From Liolophura sinensis (Eukaryota; Mollusca; Polyplacophora; Chitonida; Chitonidae), in the NCBI RefSeq assembly GCF_032854445.1, contig NC_088304.1, positions 9,931,704 to 9,995,703 of the forward strand: a DNA stretch of 64,000 bases, written 5' to 3'. Positions 21,481-52,342 of the stretch are shown here, piece after piece. Below the pieces are notes generated by a model. It was given only the letters and a program-made list of their open reading frames with translations, ran no database searches and was not told where the DNA came from. The translations under genes and the position numbers were made by a program. Position 1 is the first letter of the stretch, and every line of letters starts with the position of its first letter.

Positions 21481-22138
21481 AAAGAAAACAGTTGTTTTGC
21501 GGAACAGAACCCAGAGCATTAAGAATTTTAATATAATAACTGAGACAATGTCCATTATTATACATTGATACAACTGTACAAGTATATCACTGTAATAGAT
21601 CAGTTTTGTACTGTAAATCACTGTACCCACCATGTTAGGTATTTACATAATTGGTAGCCTACATAATACCTTTATTTATCTAAAGCAGCTTGGTCAATTT
21701 ACAATGAAACTGTTCTTCCCCAACGCCTTCACAGACAAAACAATATATAGGACACATGTACTTCAGAGTCCAATCCTGGCCCCCCACCCCCCCACCCACC
21801 CACCAAAAGCTATATTATTTAGCAGAGCAGAAAGCATATTCACAATAATATACCGCTAGTTCTTTTGGTAGATAACATTGTGCAATGAGTTCATGGATAT
21901 CAACTGTTATAGGGTTGGTTGTTTGTTCACACATCATAAATTCATAACACACACATTCCGATACGTATCATGCCATACAGAACATTTGAAACAGGTGTGC
22001 AAATAGACAAGAGCAATGAAGCACTCATACATCAATGAAAGGAAGCAAAACTGAGAACACAACTACAAAAATCGCAGAAAAATATATAACAAAATAAGTT
22101 ACATGATAACAAAAACACAGTGAGGGGATGACAGAAAT

Positions 22139-22240
22139 CAAGTGATGAGATAAATGATGAAAGCAATGAGATAAACGATGAAAGCAATGAAATAAACGAT
22201 GAAAGCAATGAAATAAACGACGAAAGCAATGAGATCAAAA
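22139..22240. repeat. 21-bp tandem repeat, about 5 copies
   Basis: GATGAAAGCAATGAGATAAAC repeated about five times with single-base changes. Confidence 0.9.
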
Positions 22241-22449
22241 GGATAACATTATTGATGAGTGTAGTACAATCCCCCATTTCAGCCTTCTATCAGAAAATGA
22301 AGAGTTGGATTACCCCAGGAGCAATGGATTCCTTAACCTGTAACCCTGACAGTTGTCATATGATTAAAACATTCTTCAGACAGGGTTTATATGATCCACC
22401 ACTGATCTGGTTATTGTATAGTCGGAGAGAGGGCAAGTCATCACCCAGC

Positions 22450-22655
22450 ATATCACTTTGGTGATGCAGCACTATAAATTTGTTGGCATTAAGACTTGAG
22501 AATTTGTTTGATATTACACATGAGTGGAGATTGAAGCCTGATGTCTTCAGCATGGCATTACAGTGAGGCAGCCTCGTAAATAGACTGGTACAGGGACTGC
22601 CCTGCTACCAGAAGACAGCGTCATGAAATAACCAATAAATAATAACGCTAAACCA
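22450..22655 (+). mobile_element. SINE-like repeat D, third copy
   Basis: CATGGCATTACAGTGAGGCA, TCGTAAATAGACTGG and CCCTGCTACCAGAAGACA parallel the repeat D copy at 5310. It ends in AATAAATAATAACGC. Confidence 0.4.
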
Positions 22656-22739
22656 GTGTCACACTTCCACAGTTTCAGTAAGCTGATGAAATGAAGAGGA
22701 ACTGGGTCAAATAAATGCTGTAGGGCCTACATTTCTGAT

Positions 22740-22990
22740 TCATACAATACTGATGATGGAAAAGCAAAATGATGCCAGAAAATGTGACGACAGAAAGGAA
22801 TGTAATGACAGAAAACAATGCAATGACAGAAAAGAATGTGATGAAGACAATCATGTGATGATAGAAAAGAATGTAATGACAGGAAAAATGTGATGACAGA
22901 AAAAATGTGATGATAGAAAAGAATGTGTGTGCAACAAAATAATGAAAGAAAACAATGATAATACACCAAAAAATGTTGTCAAGAAAATAC
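22740..22990. repeat. Degenerate 17-18 bp repeat (GAATGTGATGACAGAAAA)
   Basis: About a dozen imperfect copies of AATGTGATGACAGAAAA. The purine-rich bias on the plus strand creates long spurious frames on the minus strand. Confidence 0.75.
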
Positions 22991-23429
22991 TGTGACAAAG
23001 CAATATGACAGAACAAAAACCAAAAAATTAAGTTGTTAAATAAATGAAAGAAGAAAAATCTAAAAGACGACAACAAACCAAAGGATGAGCGATTGGGGTT
23101 CAAATATGACTATAAACTATGACATATAGTAAGTAAAAATAACGACAAGTTTATAGTCTCATGGCATTCATTCAAACATTCAGTAGTGACTGCTAATAAA
23201 TAACATCACACATATATGTGTACACTGACTCCAAAATAATTGCCTGAGAATGTGACAAGCAGCTGTCCAGCAAGCTGCCAAAAAACACAAAAAAACTCCT
23301 CCTGGTTAAAGAGATTTCCTCCTCCTTACCCTTTCTACCAGCTGACTAACTTCAGCAGAAAGACTTTCATACAAAGAATATATTTCTTGAGCAAAACAAA
23401 GCAGGAAGATCTACTATGGAATATTCCGT

Positions 23430-23770
23430 TATTTTCCTGGTCGAGTAATATTCAATGATGCTCCTGGTTGTGGAATATTCCATGATGTTACTGGTTATAG
23501 AATATTCCATGATTTTCCTGATTAATAATCAATGATGTTCCGGGGTTGAGGAATATTCCATCGTAATTATGACTGAGTGTTTCATGATTTTCCTGGTCAA
23601 GGAATATTCCATGATTTTACTGGTTGAGGATATTCCATGATTTTACTGGTTAGGAAATATTGCATGATGTTACTGGTTGAGGATATTCCATGATGATCCT
23701 GCTTGATCAATACTTCATGATGTTCCTGGCTGAGGAATATTTTATCATGTTACTGGTTGAGGAATACACC
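23430..23770. repeat. Degenerate repeat of about 30 bp (GAATATTCCATGATTTTCCT)
   Basis: Around ten imperfect units built on ATATTCCATGATGTTACTGG / TTCCTGGTCGAGGA. Confidence 0.75.
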
Positions 23771-24129
23771 TATATGCACATTGCTAAAAGTCAATAACTG
23801 TTCAAGACCCAAATTACAAAACTGTTGAGTTGTTTTCTACATGTACTTTGAAAACTTCAGTAGAAATCTTCACAAAATAATAATTCAAATTTGCTCTTCT
23901 GTTCTTCATACATGTACAAAAACACTAAGTCTATCAATGTAGACAAGACAAATTTCACTGAAATGTCAAATATATACATACACATAGATAGATAGATAGA
24001 TAAGTTGACAACCAGTGTCCAGATTAAGCTAGTCTCTATTGCCTTATGGCAGCAAAAATTTTAACATTGAAAAATCAAGTCCTTTCAAGGGCTTATCCCA
24101 AAATAAACTCTTTTTTTCAAGGACATTCA

Positions 24130-24525
24130 ATTTCTAGAGAAATAGTAGTAGTGGTAGGGGTTACATATGTTACGCTAGACCTACCCCCAGATTTATTGTG
24201 TGTGTGTGTGTGTGGGGGGGGGGTGTAGTGGTAAGGGTTACATATGTTACTCTAGCCGTACCCCCAGATTTATTGGGGGTTGGGGGGTAGTGGTAGGGGT
24301 TACATATGTTACGCTTGCCCTACGCACAGATTTATTGGGGAGGGGGGGGGGTAGTGGTAGGGGTTACATATGTTAAGCTAGCCATACCCCCAGATTTATT
24401 GGGGGTTGGGGGGGTAGTGGTAAGGGTTACGTATGTTACGCTAGCCGTACCCCCAGATTTATTGGGGGTTGGGGGGTAGTGGTAGGGGTTACATATGTTA
24501 CGCTAGCCCTACCCACAGATTTTGC
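24130..24525. repeat. G-rich minisatellite, about 60-bp unit, 5-6 copies
   Basis: Each unit reads GTAGTGGTAGGGGTTACATA, TGTTACGCTAGCC, TACCCCCAGATTTATTGGGG, then GTTGGGGGG. Runs of four or more G recur on the plus strand. The minus strand carries CCAATAAATCTG in each unit, so the array repeats a poly(A)-type hexamer in LZTR1 sense, 1.5-1.9 kb beyond the LZTR1 stop. Confidence 0.88.
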
Positions 24526-25804
24526 CCTGAACACAATAAAAGAAAAAAAAAGGCACTACAGAAACTATTCAATGCTCACCTCACTGATTTGGAATTAATC
24601 AGAATGAAGTATTTAAACACTTTGTTGACATTTTGTAACAGAACATTTACTGTTAAGTATGCCAAACCACAGCCAGTGCTACTATAAGTAAAGCATTGCC
24701 ACAAAAATATGTATGCACTGTTGTGCAGAAGAAGAAAAAAATAACTAACTTGAATTAGTACTCAAACATTCACATTTCAACATGGCCACTTTATAAAAAA
24801 ATTCTAGTTAGAGCCAAACATAAATCAACTTCATTTCAACATTCATGTGTACATAGGTAAAAAAAACTTTGTTTACATGCCAGTACTATGCTTAAATCCT
24901 ACATAGTTTTGGCATGATATGAAGAATCCTTCTGCATCCCCTCAAAAAAAAACCCTCCACCCTCACCCACCAAATCCCACCCCTAAAAAAGTCAAGTTCC
25001 TTCTTCCAAAGCTGGTAGATAAAGTCCAATATTGAGATATGAAAATTCAACAAATATCATTATCCAGTGTTAAAATATATCTGGTTCAAAGCCTTTCTAA
25101 AGCTGAAGCTAAATTCTTTCAAACAAAAACAAGCATTGTATGTACATCCCAGTGTTAAAGTGAGCCTGTAATTTAAGTGTTTACTGACATTTACAGGGTC
25201 TTTCCACGACCTCTTTATTGGCAGCCATATTGGTGTAATGCTATTGGCATACTGCCATACCAGCCCATGTTAATTTTGCTCCAAAATGGCCAACAAGCTC
25301 TTGTTAGGGTAACTAGGTGTCATGACAAGCCCTTCATTAATCAAACATGTACAATCAATGGGAAACTATTTCCCAGCTGTGCAGTGCATTTTACATTTCT
25401 TCATTAAACAGTCCTTGTTTCCATGCTAACATGTTTGTAGTTTTTTGTTCTTTTCTGTGATTATAGACACTGTAATTTTTTGTAGCTCTTTGCTGTGATT
25501 ACAGATAGTTCTTGTTTTCAATGCTTTGGTGTTTGTAGTCTATTCCTTACTTCTGTAGTAGTTTGTGATTCAATGCTGTGTTTCTTCTTATGATAATTTT
25601 GGATTTCAATGCTCTATAGTGTTGTCCATTGTTCATTTCTGTTTTAGTTCTCGTTTTCAATGTTCTGGTACAATCATCAAGCCCAAAAGCTGTTTATCCT
25701 AATCTAGAATAAAGACATTTTAAAAGCACCAAAACTGATACAATGGTAAAATATCTGTAAAACAAGCACTAGATCTGACTGACATCTGAAAAAGCACTAT
25801 GTTT

Positions 25805-26040
25805 GATGCACTCCTTACATGTCACAGGGCACTGGATCCAGATTTGATCCATTCTTTACATGTCACAGGGCACTAGAACCAGATTTGATCCATTCTTTAC
25901 ATGTCACAGGGCACTAGACCCAGATTTGATCCATTCTTTACATGTCACAGGGCACTAGACCCAGATTTGATCCACTCCTTACATGTCACAGGGCACTAGA
26001 CCCAGATTTGATCCACTCTTTACATGTCAACACAGCACAA
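25805..26040. repeat. 41-bp minisatellite, 5-6 copies, just 3' of LZTR1
   Basis: The unit contains TTACATGTCACAGGGCACTA and CCAGATTTGATCCA. The period is exactly 41 (25841 to 25882). It ends about 25 bp from the LZTR1 stop codon, so it lies in the 3' UTR. Confidence 0.92.
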
Positions 26041-26063
26041 GACATGATCCACTGCTGTGCTAG

Positions 26064-43473
<17,410 letters not shown>

Positions 43474-45172
43474 CCTTCTTAGCCTCACATTTGGTCAAAA
43501 TATAACACAGACAAACTAATCAAAAATCCAAACCGGGAAATGTCATTTTCTACCCCGGAGACTAGTCTAGCCTCCACAGCCAAAAGACTTACTCCAAGGG
43601 AGGCAATCCTTCGATCAACGATTATCGCAGTGGTCCAAAGCACTCATCTGTTGCAAGAAAGTGTACTTCCCTGAACAGGGTTTAAGTACAGATTTAAACA
43701 TTTGTGCGCATTTTTATTTTATTATACATGTATGTATATGATTATAAAGAAAATGAGGACTTGTTCCGGATATCTTTTGGAGAAGAAAAGGATGTTGAAA
43801 TGAGAAATTTTTTTAATCCTTGGCAGACAGAAAAACAGATTGTATACATGTGCAAGGTGTTTATAGATAGAAAGAAAAGAGACGCTGGACATAACACTTT
43901 TTATTTTTGTGCATGGTTGAATTTTAAATAGGCCTAGCCGTACAGAAGGGCAAACTTTTATGAAATCAAGTAATTGAGAGAGTATAGCTCCAAATTTATT
44001 CTAGATACAGAAGGAGCAATGGATTTGTCACATAGATGTAGTTTCAGGTAGATAAAAGAAGTACAGGATACCAGTGTTGTACAGACAGCTTGTGAGAAAT
44101 ATTTTGTCTATGAAGATTTCATACCGGTATTCTTTTTCCATCATGGTTTCCTTTTGCGTAAACTTGACAGTGCAAAGCTCAGTTGTTAATTTACTTATTC
44201 CATGTTTAATGTTCTTCCTCAGTTTGTACATTGGCAGCCTGGTTGTTGGTGTTAATTGCATACAATATGCATCCGGTGTCGGCCACGTCTTGATCCACTG
44301 CTCAAGCTACTGCAGCCGGCTCATAAAGCATACTTAGTGATAAGTAACCCACAACCCAGCGCATTTCAGATCTCTACAACATATGTCGCCATAGTGGTTG
44401 AGGGCTTGCTCAAGTAAGTAGACCTATGCTTCATGGAACCAGCCACGGGGTTTTAACAAGATCATAAAGGGATACAAAATCGACGCTGATTGGCTGATAG
44501 AGGATATACGGTTTCCTGGGTAAATGCTGGGATGAATTTGCCATACCTAAAAATTCAGCTTAGGTTAGGCATAGTCATAGGCCTGCCTCCAGAAGCAGCC
44601 AATCAAAATCGCTAACTGGTTGCTATGCAAGACACAATTTTAGGCTGGTGGTTAATGTTGCGATTCAGCTCTTCGCAAACTCTGATTGCAATATTTGTAA
44701 CTCGTGTCTTTAGAGAGGCACAGCCACGCGAGTTACAATGCGAAAGCCTTTCTGAAATGTCGACTTTCTGATTGAGGACATTTATCAGTAAATATCTTTT
44801 AAAAATAAGCCCTGCGGCATGCAAAAGTTATACTGAGAGTCAAGAGTGTATACAGAGTGATTTTCTTTTTGTCATCCATCTATGTAATTCTTGATTTTTT
44901 TTTTCTTTTTTTTTTTTCGTAATAAAATGTACAATGCCGGAGCCGGGGCCTTCTCTGTTTAAGTTACAGGCAACATCTATTGATAATACCCCTGCCTGGT
45001 GTTTTATTATTTTTATTTCAAGTAACCCATTGTATTTTACTCAGTTGTTTTATGATATTTTTGTATGGATCAGATAAATTTGATATGAGAGAATATAACC
45101 TACCAACAGATAATATACTATGATATAAATATCCATGTTACAGGAGCTTTGAAAACTATAATATAAGCCATT
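43474..45172. other. Region upstream of LZTR1, no gene recognised
   Basis: Presumably contains the LZTR1 promoter and 5' UTR, but no TATA box or TSS can be fixed. It includes the sequence CAGCCAATCA (a CCAAT box) near 44596. Open frames here are short and unrecognised. Confidence 0.5.
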
Positions 45173-48100
45173 ATGGCGAGTGATACAATAAGTATTGCCT
45201 CAGTAAACTCTCAGGGGTTAAACAACAGATCTAATAGGTTGGATGTTTTTCAATATCTGAAGGGAAAAGATATTTCATTTTACTGTCTACAAGATGTACA
45301 TTTCACCAATGAGATGGGAAAGTAGATTGTCCCAGAGTGGAGATATAAGGTGTGTAATAGTGCATACAAAATTAACTCCAGAGATAATTAGAAATAATTT
45401 TGAATTTGAAATTTTAAGAATAAAGAAAGACAATCAACTTGGGAATTTTATTTTACTCGAAATTAAAAGTAACGAGCAGATCTTTACACTTGTATCTCTC
45501 TAATGTTCCTTTCCTTGTAAAAAAATGTAAATAACTCAAAATCTCGTTTATCGTTTTAGACCTAAAAGAAGAATTTAACTTGGTAGATCCTTGGAGAGAT
45601 GCCAATATGGAGTTGAGGAGATACACATGGAGACAGCCCACTCCCATTAAACAGGGGCGTTTAGATTTCTTTTTAACCTCACAAAATGTACTACATTATG
45701 TTCAAAAGTCTGATATAAATACTAGTTGCAGGTCAGATCACTCAGTGATTACTCTAAAGCTGAAATTCTCAAATCTTGAATGGGGAAGGGGATATTGGAA
45801 ATTCAACAATTCATTATTCAAGGACATGAATTTTGTAACAGAAACAAAGACACAATAAAGAACACAGTAAACCAATATGATACAACATTAAACGCACAAT
45901 TTTTATTTGAGATGATATTATTAAACATAAGGCGCAAAACAGTTGCACAGTAAACTTTTATTAAAAAAACAAGGAATGTCAGATGAGTTCTATCTAACTA
46001 AGACCTTAAATAATCTGGAACATGTGTTTGATCAATGCTCTGAGGAACAGGAAAAAGGGAACTTTTACAAAAAAATTCATTTGGGGAAATAAGGTTTAAC
46101 ACAATTAAATAAAATAAAGATGGAAGGAATAATGAAAAGAGCAAAAACAGATGGGACTTCATATTGGGAAAAACCAAATAAATACTTTTTTAAATTAGAA
46201 CAAAAGAAATTCTTAAATAAATCAATAACAAAAATCCAAGACAAGGATGGAACAATTTTGACAGACCAAGAAGAAAAATAACTTTAGGCAGTACTACAGG
46301 AAGCTATACACAGAGGCTGATGTAAGTTCTGTAGATTTGGAAAGCATACTAGATGTAGAAAATGTAAGGAAACTATCAGACACCCAGAAGCTCAGTATGG
46401 AAGGGGTACTTACCAGGGAGGAATTACTTGCATCATTAAAAAGTTAAAGGATAACAAAAGTCCCTGATGGATTTACAGTTGAATTAAACAAATTTTTGGG
46501 GAATGATTTACATTTTTACCTTCTAAACTCATTAAATTATGCATATACACATGGTAGACTATCGGGGCATAATCAACTGTATTCCAAAAGAAGGAAAATA
46601 GATACATGTTATCAAACTGGCACCCTATAACTTTGTTAAACGGGCCTTACAAAATTGCTTCTGCGGCGATGACGAATCATTTAAAACCACTTGTCAACTT
46701 TAATTAATGAAAATCAGAAAGGCTTTATGGCTGGACGCTATGTAGGCTATATAGGTGAGAGCGCCTGATTAGTATATGACATCATCCTTTTTGCAGAGGT
46801 TAATAATCTCCCTAAAATGTTAGTAACAATAGATTTTGAAAAAGCTTTTGACACATTGGATTGGAATTATATACCGAAAGTGTTTAGGTTTTGAAATTTT
46901 GGGAAGTCCTGTATTTGGTGGATCACAGTCCTATATTCACAGAGTAGATCATGCATGCTGGTCAATGGATTCTCAACTGGTTTCTTTGATCTAGGATAGG
47001 GCTGTCGCCAGGGGGATCCCTTCTCTCCCTATGTTTTCATCATCTGTGGAGAAAGTCTGTGCAGAAAGTTACATGCTTTGAGAAAACAATAATATTAAAG
47101 GTATAAAATCAGATTTACATCAATATTTATTATCCCAATACACTGATAATACAACTATTTTTCTTGACGGTTCATAGAGCAAAATTTTCTGGATTAAAAG
47201 TGAATACTTCAAAAACAAGAGAAATCTGGATTAGACCAATGAAAGGCAGTAATAAAGTGTACGAAAACAATGCAAAATTAGACTGGTCCCAAAAAACTTT
47301 CAAGATATTGGGAATAGAGTTTAGTATTAATTTGACAGAGATGGTGGAAAGAAATTATAAGGAAGTTTAAGAAAATAGACCAGATGACGCAATGTTGGGC
47401 TAAAAGAGACGTCACCCCTCTGGGAAGAATTACTGTCTTAAAATCACTGATGCTGTCACAACTGAATCATTTGTTCAGCTGTCTACCAAACCCACCCATG
47501 TGGCAAACAGAGGAATTCCAAAACAGATGTTTTGCTTTTATATTGAATAATAAGCCTGATGAAATTGCACGTATTACAATAATGAAAGATACGAAAAATG
47601 GTGGCTTGAATGTGCCTTCTACTGAAAACTATATATTTGCACAAAGCTTTCCTGGGTAAAGAGACTGATATCGGGAACTTACAAGTCCAATCTGTTTTAT
47701 GATGATACAATAGTAAGACAAAATCCTTTAGAAATAGGTTCCTCTGTTCTGGAACACTTTGTTATACCCTGAATTACAAATGACTTTTGGAAAGAGGATT
47801 ATTATTCGTGGAGTAAAGTTGAAAATAATTGAGAAACATTTCAGATCTACTTGGAGAATGTGTTTTTTACAATGATTTATTTGTTATTGGTAATAAACCG
47901 TTTGTGTATGGTAAATGGAAAATGGCTCGACAAGAGGGTAAAGTATGTCAATGACCTATTGAACAGTAACAGGACGTTTCTAAATGTTACAGAATTTAAT
48001 GAAAAATATGAATGCAGTACAAACTATTTAGAATGTCAAAGTGTCATTTCAGCAATCAAATCTGCTAGTTGGAACAGTATCCCCTCTCCACTGCCATTGC

Positions 48101-48910
48101 CTCTTATACCGACTAAAATAGCCCTGTTTGCTAACGTTTCTAATGGCTGTAAAGTTTATTACTGATACCTCACTAAGTATAGTTTTGTTAAGAATAGAAA
48201 TATGTTAGTTTATCAAATGAAGACTGGAGAAGCCTCAACAATATGGTTTTTAGATGTACTGGTGACACACACTTACGATCGTTTCAGTACAAAGTTGTTA
48301 ATAGAGCTCTGACCACAAACGTACTGGGAAAGAAGTTAGATCCTGTTGAATCAGACCTGTGTAGTTTTTGCCACTTAGAAAGGGAGACAATTTACCATCT
48401 ATTATGGGACTGTAAATATATTTACAACATATGGAAAGAATTCCAAGTTTGGTTGAACAAAGTTGCTGGTATACAGGCAATACCAGATTCCTCGAATGTG
48501 TTCCTTGGCTTCAGACAGATAAGTTATAGGCCTTTAAATGTACTTATTATGTGTGTAAAAAACGCAATGTACAAGTTGAAAGTTAGAGGTCAGCTGTCGA
48601 CAATGGAATTTGAAAGGCACATTAGTTTTCTAAGAGGAGAACAAGACAGATTTAGACATTTTTGGTCATCCTGTCATCTGCTATTCAATAGTTAAGTCCA
48701 GTTAGTGAAAACTTCACACATTGTGTTCTTGTGTGTGATAGTCTATTTCGACAGTTACTGAAGACTTGAATTGTGATTATATTGTATCTAACAATCTCTC
48801 ATTTAAGTCTGTACTTCTGTCTGTAAAAAAGGAATCTGGAGGAAAATCTGTACCAAAAAAAACAAAAACAAAAATAATCAATAAAAATATCAATTATAAA
48901 AAAAATACGG
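45173..48910 (+). mobile_element. Decayed L1/Tx1-like LINE
   Basis: A broken ORF2 in several frames. An APE-type endonuclease start (ISIASVNSQGLNNR, YCLQDVHF) and endonuclease end (GRLDFFL...SDHSVI, about 45655-45750) are followed by reverse transcriptase (TIDFEKAFDTLDWNYI at about 46825, GCRQGDPFSPY) and the catalytic box as YTDN rather than YADD (about 47142). A C-terminal zinc-finger region (LCSFCHLERETIYHLLWDC) lies at about 48357-48415. Many stops and frameshifts make it non-functional. An A-rich tail follows at about 48855-48910. Not assigned to a named family. Confidence 0.88.
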
Positions 48911-49315
48911 AGATCTTAGTGGCCATTCACCCGCCCCTCCACATCCAATCCATTTCCCTGGAAATGTGGTGTCATGTAAAATTATACATGATACTGAAAT
49001 GATCAAAATTATGTTAAAAATAAACGAAAACAAATTCTATAGTAAATTACCTGTGGGTCCAGACTTTTGCTCCACCCTGTGTATTGCAACCGCACAAAAT
49101 CCAGCCAAGTGTGCCCAGGTTTAATACCATACTGGAGAATTTTTCACCTACATGTATGTAACAAGGATCAGGTTTGTTGGCAAAGCAAACTGGAGTGGTG
49201 GGAATATATAACCATAAAACTATTGTCAGGTTAAAACTCCTGACTAAAAGCCGCAGCCTGAGCGCTTAGAGCTGGATACGAACATGACCTTACTGATCAA
49301 GGGCCTTACAGTGAG

Positions 49316-49635
49316 TGAGTGAGTGATTGGGGTTTAATGTTGTATTTAACAATTTTTCAGTCATATGATGACGAAGGAATCCTTAGAGTGCATGTAATGT
49401 GCCTCCTTGTTGCAGGACGGATTTCCACTGCTCTTCTATCTAGTGTTGTTTCACTGAGACACCTTACCAAAGTCAAGCCGCCCCCGCCCGAGCAATTTTA
49501 CTGATACAGGTCAACCAGTGGTTACACTGTCCCCTACATGCTGAATGCCAAGCCAGGAAGTTATAACTTCCCCTTTTAAGGTCTTGGGTGTGACTCGACC
49601 TAGGACTGAACGTGGATCTATCACTCTCGAACAAG
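49316..49635 (-). mobile_element. SINE-B, inverted, near full length
   Basis: Starts with the inverted tail GGGGTTTAATGTTG...CAATTTTTCAGTCATATGA, contains CCTCCTTGTTGCAGGACGGA, and ends at the inverted tRNA-like head (GACTCGACCTAGGACTGAAC). Confidence 0.75.
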
Positions 49636-49679
49636 CTGAATCTTTTCTTTGATTGTTGATTGATTCAAGAATTTTAACT

Positions 49680-49985
49680 TAAGCAATGGCAGTCAACCTT
49701 ATGGGTTGAGGAAACTGGATAGCTCAGGGCAAACCACACACCTCTGGCAAGTAAATGACGAACTTTCCCATGTGTGACATGAGCCTACAAATATGCACAT
49801 CTAACTGGTGATAGACAAGCAGTTAGACTCTGCAACTGCTTATTGTCACCAAGGTCAAACAAACAGTGACAGGAGGGCAATCCACAAAAAAAAACCTGCC
49901 CAAGGTAAGATTTGAACCCGTACCTTGTCTCTCCTAGAGATTAGAGGACAAGTGTCTTAACTATTTGGCCAAACTCACTCCCATT
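49680..49985 (-). mobile_element. SINE-C, tRNA-headed, inverted
   Basis: Reverse-strand B box GGTTCAAATCTTACC and A-box-like TGGCCAAATAGTTAAGACA. The body has CTTATTGTCACCAAGGTC, shared with 60060-60370. The head ends at CAAACTCACTCCC. Confidence 0.7.
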
Positions 49986-52342
49986 TACAAGTAAGTGAGT
50001 TCATGTGATGCTGCACAAGTACCTTCAGTTATGGTACTAAGAGATTTGCATAGTTTTTATTCAATGTGGAGTTGCTCCCCCTTTTTTGTTCACAAAAAAA
50101 AAAAGAGAAGAGACATCACTGTAGCAGTTTATTTTGTTTTTGTCTTCTCTTGAAAATGTTAGATACTGTAAATGTATGAAAGATACCTGGAAAACAGTAC
50201 AGTTAATTAGATATTTACATGTAGTTACAGCTGTGTTTCTTTCTTCCTGTAAGGACATTTTAAAGTAATCCGTTTTCAGGTTAATTCCCCATTGGGCAGT
50301 GTGCATCCTGAGGTAACAACGCCAATATGGAAGCTCGAGATTCAAGTTATATGTAATCCTACTTACAGGTGTGAAGCACTTTCTTTCCACCGCCCCTGCC
50401 AGCATGTTGAATTTACATATCTCGGCCAGCTGAGGGTGACATTCACATACAATGGGTGGGATACAAAACTGGATCAGCATATAAAAGACAAATTACCAAC
50501 AAACTCCATGTTTATCATCATATAAGTTCTTTATTTACCATACATGCTGTTGAGAGTGGAATGCCAGGGTGTCATTGATTAACAAATTGTATGTCAGTTA
50601 TCTCCCTTTGTTCTTTAACCTCTCTTTTCTTGCAAAACTTATGGTCATGACATAAATCTGTCATATCCATTTCTCTTTTCAACAGTTTTAGAAGCTCTGC
50701 ATTTAATTTTAGAGTTTTTTCACCGAAAAAAAAAAATATCTGAACAGTTCTCACTAGAAAAAATAAAACCACAAAAACATGATTACTTTCTCAGGTTCTC
50801 ACTTTGTGACAATAAAATTCACAACAATCAGATCTGTTAGGGGCTAAATGAGCATTTCTTAAACAGTGGCAGATTGTTTTTGAAAGTGTTCAGAAATAAA
50901 CAGATCTTGGAATACTGACTGAAATGTGAAGAGCCTTACTAACAAGAGAAAAAAAAAAAGGAACATGTAGTTACAGTAATAAGTATACCCGTATTGGAAA
51001 TTACACTCTGAATGCATACTTTTTTTTCAGTGAAAAAAATATGGAAAGATGTAAAAAACAAAAACTTTGTGAGCTGCACAATCCTTTTATCCACTTGATG
51101 TAATGTGATCACCTTTTACAACATAGTGTCAAACATCCTCTCACTAATTCTTCAATCTTTTCAAACGCCTCTGAGACAAATATTTTGAATCATTCCAAGA
51201 GAAGTATGGGGAGTAGAGAAATAACTCGAACAGTTTCATGAAGCTTGCATCTGAAGTGACACAAACAAATGGTTTTTAGTGCCATTAACAAAAGAACTGA
51301 ATGCATAAATTCCACTGAAAGAAAGTGCTTTAAAGATCAGTAATGTTGAAGATTTACAGTATTTGCCTTTGACCTTGAATTTTATGGTACTGACCATGAA
51401 AGCTTCTTACAATTTCTTTCACTGATGAACATCTTTAATATAAGTGAAGTCGTGTACAAAGTCTTATTTGCATGTGAGTTCAGACTACAAAGTTCCCAAT
51501 TCTAAAAGTTGTGGCTCACACAATAACCCATGAAGTTTGATAGTTTACAAAAAATTCAGAACTGAGGTTGAAAACATTATTTGTCAATGACAAGGATTTT
51601 CATCCATTACAAATATCATTTTGTTGAATATTTATTCTGTTAAAAAATAAGTTGGGTCTTAATCTCCCACATTATATTTTCGAGTAAAATTAACTTAAAA
51701 AAGAAATACGATATCAGACTTCAGGTACAGTTGTACATGCCTTCTTGATCCATTCGCTTGATGCACACCACCTTGTCAAACACACAACCTTTTTTTTGGC
51801 ACAACGGCATTCGTTAATTGTTACATAATCCACAATTTGTTTTCAAAATAATAGATACTCATATGTTGTTTTAAGAAAAACTGCAAGAGAATAAATCAAA
51901 ACTGATTACTCTCAAATATTTTGATATTTTATGAAATATTTGCTACTACCTTACCGTAGTACAGTTCGAAATAGTTCTAAAACAATTTGAAATTTGAATA
52001 TTAAAAATGGAACAAACTTTCATTAAGAACAGCTAATAATATCATCCTTTCAGATCTTGATTTATGTACTGTTTTGAATATTTAAATCTAGTACTCTATG
52101 GCTCGAGAGTTACACAGGTGGCAACCATGTGAATTTGCTGTTATACAAAATATAGAAAAAATTAACTAAGTTCATTTGATCATTTCATAATTTCTTATTG
52201 AAAGTCTGATGAAAAATCTCCAACAGAGAAAAAGACTCTGAAAATAGTATTACTGAATGCATGAATGTACAGTTGTGCATTCATTTTTTTTTAATTCAAC
52301 AAACTTTTCCAAAGGGATATGATTTACCATACCTGGCACTCG

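Larger units (their letters stand above)
18701..26063. other. Intergenic DNA between the convergent MKS1 and LZTR1 genes
   Basis: No conserved coding exon was recognised. It holds SINE fragments, several minisatellites (listed separately), C-rich and G-rich runs (about 21780 and 24200-24480), and AATAAA-type hexamers on both strands that do not settle where either transcript ends. Confidence 0.6.
48911..52342. other. Region 3' of the ZNRF3/RNF43-like gene, no gene recognised
   Basis: Contains SINE-B and SINE-C copies (listed). The AT-rich remainder up to 52342 may hold the long 3' UTR. A minus-strand AATAAA occurs near 50530, but the transcript end is unproven. Confidence 0.5.

Noticed and set aside
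43704-43931. 75-codon plus-strand frame upstream of LZTR1
   Set aside because: AT-rich, no homologue and no splice partners seen; likely chance.
44619-44633. RFX X-box-like GGTTGCTATGCAAGA
   Set aside because: Only half of the palindromic consensus fits, and no ciliary gene starts nearby; MKS1's promoter is outside the window.
50061-50480. 139-codon minus-strand frame
   Set aside because: No family recognised and no splice context. It lies in the probable 3' UTR/intergenic region and was not counted as a gene.
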